A DNA stretch of 64,000 bases, taken from contig NZ_JAAMQZ010000003.1 in the NCBI RefSeq assembly GCF_013522825.1, positions 1-64,000 on the forward strand, given 5' to 3'. Source of the stretch: Stutzerimonas stutzeri. Lineage in GTDB: Bacteria > Pseudomonadota > Gammaproteobacteria > Pseudomonadales > Pseudomonadaceae. The translations under genes and the position numbers were made by a program. This document shows positions 61,394 to 64,000 of this stretch, piece by piece; positions within the stretch are counted from its first letter, which is position 1, and the number at the start of each line of letters is the position of its first letter. The notes under the pieces were generated by a model. The model made no database searches and was not told the origin of the DNA. It was given only the letters and a program-made list of their open reading frames with translations.

Positions 61394-62431
61394 GTGACCA
61401 CATCCCATTCCGTGCGCCGCCTGCCAAGCTGGTGGCCGACACCGCTGATCGGCGCCGCCGGCGGCTGGCTGGCGAGCATTGCCGACTGGCCGCTGCCCTG
61501 GATGGTCGGCTCGCTGCTGGCGGTGATCGCGGTGCGCTGCAGCGGCTGGCTGGTGACCGAAGTGCCGCGCGGTCGCCAGGCCGGGCAGTGGATTGTCGCC
61601 AGCGCCATCGGCCTGCATTTCACCGGCGAGGTGATGGTCGAGGTGCTCAGCCACTTCGGCGTCATCCTCGCCGGCGCGCTGATCACCCTGCTGCTCGGCG
61701 GGATCGGCATCGTCATCCTGCTGCGCAGCGGCAGCGACCGCGCCACGGCGTTCTTCGCCAGCATGCCCGGCGGCGCCAGCGAGATGGTCAACCTGGCCAG
61801 CCGCCATGACGCCGAGCCCGCGCGGGTCGCCGCCGCGCACAGCCTGCGCCTGCTGCTGGTGGTACTGATCGTGCCGGCGCTGTTCACCTGGCGCCTGCCG
61901 CCGATGCCGCCACCGCCGACCGCGCCGGTGAGCTGGCCGTGGCTGCTCGCGCTGCTGATCGCCGGCGGCCTGCTGGCGCTGCTCTGGGAGCGCCTGCGCC
62001 AGCCCAATCCGTGGATGCTCGGCCCGTTGACCGTCTGCGCGGTGGGCAGCGTCGCCTTCGACCTGCACCTGGGCCTGCCTGGCTGGGCCGGCGCGCTCGG
62101 CCAGTGGCTGATCGGCTGTTCGCTGGCCTGCCATTTCGACCGGGCGTTCTTTCGCAGCGCCCCGGCGTTCCTGCTGTGCATCCTGGTCGTCACCCTGCTG
62201 GCGATGCTCGCTGCCGCCGGCCTGGCCGAAGCGCTGGGCTGGCTGGCGACGCTGGATCAGACCTCGCTGACGCTGGGAATGATGCCCGGCGGCATCACCG
62301 AACTGTGCCTGACGGCCGAGGCGCTGCAGCTGTCGGTGGCGCTGGTCACCGCGCTGCAGGTGCTGAGGCTGTTCCTGGTGATGTTCCTTGCCGAGCCGCT
62401 GTTCCGGCTCTGGCAGCGGGTCGCGCCTTGA
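61394..62431 (+). CDS. AbrB family membrane protein
   Basis: 345 residues with two similar halves of four to five hydrophobic segments each, containing GGWLASIADWPLPWMVGSLL and FFASMPGGASEMVNLA in the first and LGMMPGGITELCLTAEAL in the second. This duplication defines the bacterial AbrB membrane family (unrelated to the transcription factor AbrB). It is often found beside TTT transporters; its function is unclear. The start is GTG at 61394 with AAGGAAG upstream. Confidence 0.85.
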   Translation: MTTSHSVRRLPSWWPTPLIGAAGGWLASIADWPLPWMVGSLLAVIAVRCSGWLVTEVPRGRQAGQWIVASAIGLHFTGEVMVEVLSHFGVILAGALITLLLGGIGIVILLRSGSDRATAFFASMPGGASEMVNLASRHDAEPARVAAAHSLRLLLVVLIVPALFTWRLPPMPPPPTAPVSWPWLLALLIAGGLLALLWERLRQPNPWMLGPLTVCAVGSVAFDLHLGLPGWAGALGQWLIGCSLACHFDRAFFRSAPAFLLCILVVTLLAMLAAAGLAEALGWLATLDQTSLTLGMMPGGITELCLTAEALQLSVALVTALQVLRLFLVMFLAEPLFRLWQRVAP

Positions 62432-62487
62432 GTCGTTGCGAGCCGGGGCCTTAACCGTCTTGGGTTAACGACAAGCCAACCAACGCA

Positions 62488-63717
62488 TCAGCCGAAAAAC
62501 CAGTAGCAAACCAGTATCGCCGCCATCACCCCGGCGAAATCAGCCAGCAACGCACAACCCACCGCATGCCGGGCGCGCTGGATGCCAACGGCGCCAAAAT
62601 ACACGGCCAGTACATAGAAGGTGGTTTCGGTACTGCCTTGCACGGTCGCCGCAACCAGTGCCGGGAAGCTGTCGACGCCATGGTTCTGCATGGTTTCGAT
62701 CAGCATCGCCCGCGCCGCGCTGCCGGAGAATGGCTTGACCAGCGCGGTGGGCAGGGCATCGACGAAGCGGGTATCCCTGCCCAGCGCCTCGACCAGCCAG
62801 CGGATGCCGTCGAGGCCGAACTCCAGCGCCCCCGAGGCGCGCAAGGCGCCGACCGCCACCAGCATGGCGACCAGATAGGGCAGCAGGCTCTTGGCCACAT
62901 CGAAGCCTTCCTGGGCGCCCTCGACGAAGCTTTCGTACACCGGCACCTTGCGTAGCGCGCCGACCACCAGAAAGGTGATGATCAGGCCGAACAGGGTCAG
63001 GTTGCCAAGCAGTGACGACAGCTGCGCCAGTGCCACCGACGACAGGCTGGCCAGCAGCGCCATGAAGGCACCGAGCAACAGCGCGCCGGGAATCAGGTAG
63101 GCCAGTACCACCGGATCCCACAATCGCAGGCGCTGCATCAGCGCCACCGACAGCAAGCCGGCCAGAGTCGAGGCGCTGGTGGCGAGCAGGATCGGCAGGA
63201 ACACCAGGGTCGGGTCTTCGGCGCCCTGCTGCACGCGGTACATGAAGATCGACACCGGCAGCAGCGTCAGCGACGAAGCATTGAGTACCAGAAACAGGAT
63301 CTGCGCATTGCTCGCCGTGGTACTCGACGGATTGAGTTCCTGCAGGGAGCGCATGGCCTTGAGGCCGATGGGCGTGGCGGCGTTGTCCAGCCCCAGGCCG
63401 TTGGCGGCAAAGTTGAGGGTGATCAACCCCAGCGCCGGATGGCCGCGCGGCACCTCGGGCATCAGCCGGGCGAACAGTGGGCCCAGGGCGCGACCCAACA
63501 ATTCGACCAGCCCGGCCTTCTCGGCTATGCGCAGAAAGCCCAGCCACAGGGTCAGGGTGCCGAACAGCAGGATCATCACTTCCACGGCCAGCCGGGCCAT
63601 GGCGAACAGGCTTTCCACCAGCGCGGCGAATACCGCCGGATCGCCACCCACCAGCCAGCGCACCAGCGCCGCCACCAGGGCGATCAGAAAGAAGCCTAGC
63701 CAGAGGCCATTGAGCAT
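62488..63717 (-). CDS. SpmA/SpmB-like membrane protein (nucleoside recognition family), fused
   Basis: 409 residues, about ten hydrophobic segments, with two 'Gate' (nucleoside recognition) domains: EKAGLVELLGRALGPLFARL with TLNFAANGLGLDNAATPIG in the first, and LVAMLVAVGALRASGALEF with KPFSGSAARAM in the second. These correspond to SpmA and SpmB joined. Pseudomonas does not sporulate, so the name reflects homology only. It likely transports or senses an unknown small molecule. Confidence 0.85.
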   Translation of the reverse strand: MLNGLWLGFFLIALVAALVRWLVGGDPAVFAALVESLFAMARLAVEVMILLFGTLTLWLGFLRIAEKAGLVELLGRALGPLFARLMPEVPRGHPALGLITLNFAANGLGLDNAATPIGLKAMRSLQELNPSSTTASNAQILFLVLNASSLTLLPVSIFMYRVQQGAEDPTLVFLPILLATSASTLAGLLSVALMQRLRLWDPVVLAYLIPGALLLGAFMALLASLSSVALAQLSSLLGNLTLFGLIITFLVVGALRKVPVYESFVEGAQEGFDVAKSLLPYLVAMLVAVGALRASGALEFGLDGIRWLVEALGRDTRFVDALPTALVKPFSGSAARAMLIETMQNHGVDSFPALVAATVQGSTETTFYVLAVYFGAVGIQRARHAVGCALLADFAGVMAAILVCYWFFG

Positions 63718-63869
63718 ATGGTTTTCCCCGCAGATGATTGCGCGCGATGATAACGGCGCGCAAAGGCGACGGCCATGCGCACGGCTGCTGGCAATTCATG
63801 AGGGAATGTAAGAAGGGATGAGCCAACAGGTTCTGGAAAACGGCCTGCCGGGTTGTTACAGGTATTGCA

Positions 63870-63887
63870 GCCGCCCTTGCGGGCGGC
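63870..63887. terminator. hairpin after the DUF1328 gene
   Basis: GCCGCCC pairs with GGGCGGC with a TTGC loop, 8 bases after the DUF1328 stop. No clear T-run, so termination is uncertain. Confidence 0.55.
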
Positions 63888-63895
63888 TTGTTGCA

Positions 63896-64000
63896 TCAGA
63901 CACGCGGCCCACGACCTCGACCGAAGATCAGCGATGCTACGAACAGCACCAGAAAAACCACGAACAGAATCTTGGCGATACCTGTCGCAGTACCTGCGAT
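63896..64000 (-). CDS. DUF1328 small membrane protein, C-terminal part, cut by window edge
   Basis: The last 34 codons before the stop at 63896 read [20 protein letters not shown] and end GRGRGPRV. This matches the C-terminus of the two-helix DUF1328/YtjA membrane proteins of unknown function. The start lies beyond the window. Confidence 0.85.
   Translation of the reverse strand: MAGTATGIAKILFVVFLVLFVASLIFGRGRGPRV

Noticed and set aside
59543..62134. An 863-codon open frame on the - strand opposite tctB, tctA and the AbrB gene
   Set aside because: Same compositional signature of an antisense shadow; the + strand genes have clear family motifs and ribosome sites.

Overview
This window looks like a Pseudomonas chromosome. 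It is GC-rich, and it carries gene orders typical of the genus: ftsY-ftsE-ftsX-rpoH next to paired M16 peptidases and rsmD; coaD-fdx-mutM-pfpI-ilvD-folA; a monocistronic-like pstS followed by pstC-pstA-pstB-phoU; recC-recB-recD; and a TctDE/OpdH/TctCBA tricarboxylate locus. Palindromic REP-type repeats are frequent between genes. I cannot name the species; the P. mendocina/oleovorans lineage is only a guess.

Layout. 1-100 is the edge of an IS5-like transposase. 296-4250 (- strand) holds rpoH and the ftsY-ftsE-ftsX operon. 4570-8043 (+) is a coupled operon of two M16 peptidases and rsmD. 8437-10882 (+) has coniferyl aldehyde dehydrogenase, coaD and a ferredoxin. 10935-14152 (-) has a Na/Pi cotransporter, a small exported protein and mutM. 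14330-18453 (+) has a PfpI-family protein, rlmI and ilvD. 18834-26408 holds two NCS2 nucleobase permeases, a DUF1090 protein, a phosphodiesterase, folA and a DUF2868/DUF3482 membrane-GTPase pair. 26560-33680 (-) is the complete Pst phosphate system with PhoB-type promoters before pstS and before pstC. 33900-35750 has a thioesterase, an AEC transporter and a small membrane protein. 36200-45801 (-) is recC-recB-recD, interrupted between recC and recB by a decayed restriction-type insert. 46027-48789 (+) has an exported double-Cache protein and a second Na/Pi cotransporter. 48844-52515 (-) is a TAXI-TRAP transporter. 53054-54643 (+) is an Aer-like chemoreceptor. 54681-62431 is the tricarboxylate uptake locus plus an AbrB-family membrane protein. 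62488-64000 (-) has a SpmA/SpmB-like fusion and the end of a DUF1328 gene.

How the genes work together. Phosphate is handled by Pst plus two Na/Pi cotransporters. Citrate-type acids would cross the outer membrane through OpdH and the inner membrane through TctCBA, under control of TctD/TctE. RecBCD repairs double-strand breaks.

The most notable observation is the scar between recC and recB. It holds the C-terminal part of an AlbA/Schlafen-type ATP-binding protein, followed by what looks like the first ~20 codons of a type I restriction subunit (hsdR) joined out of frame to its last ~19 codons. This fits a type I restriction-modification island that entered recBCD and then collapsed. Other signals of interest are a MITE-like element inserted between a PhoB promoter and pstC, the same hairpin placed just after two unrelated binding-protein genes, unusual extracytoplasmic insertions in PstC and PstA, and a ~125 bp composite dispersed repeat present in two near-complete copies.
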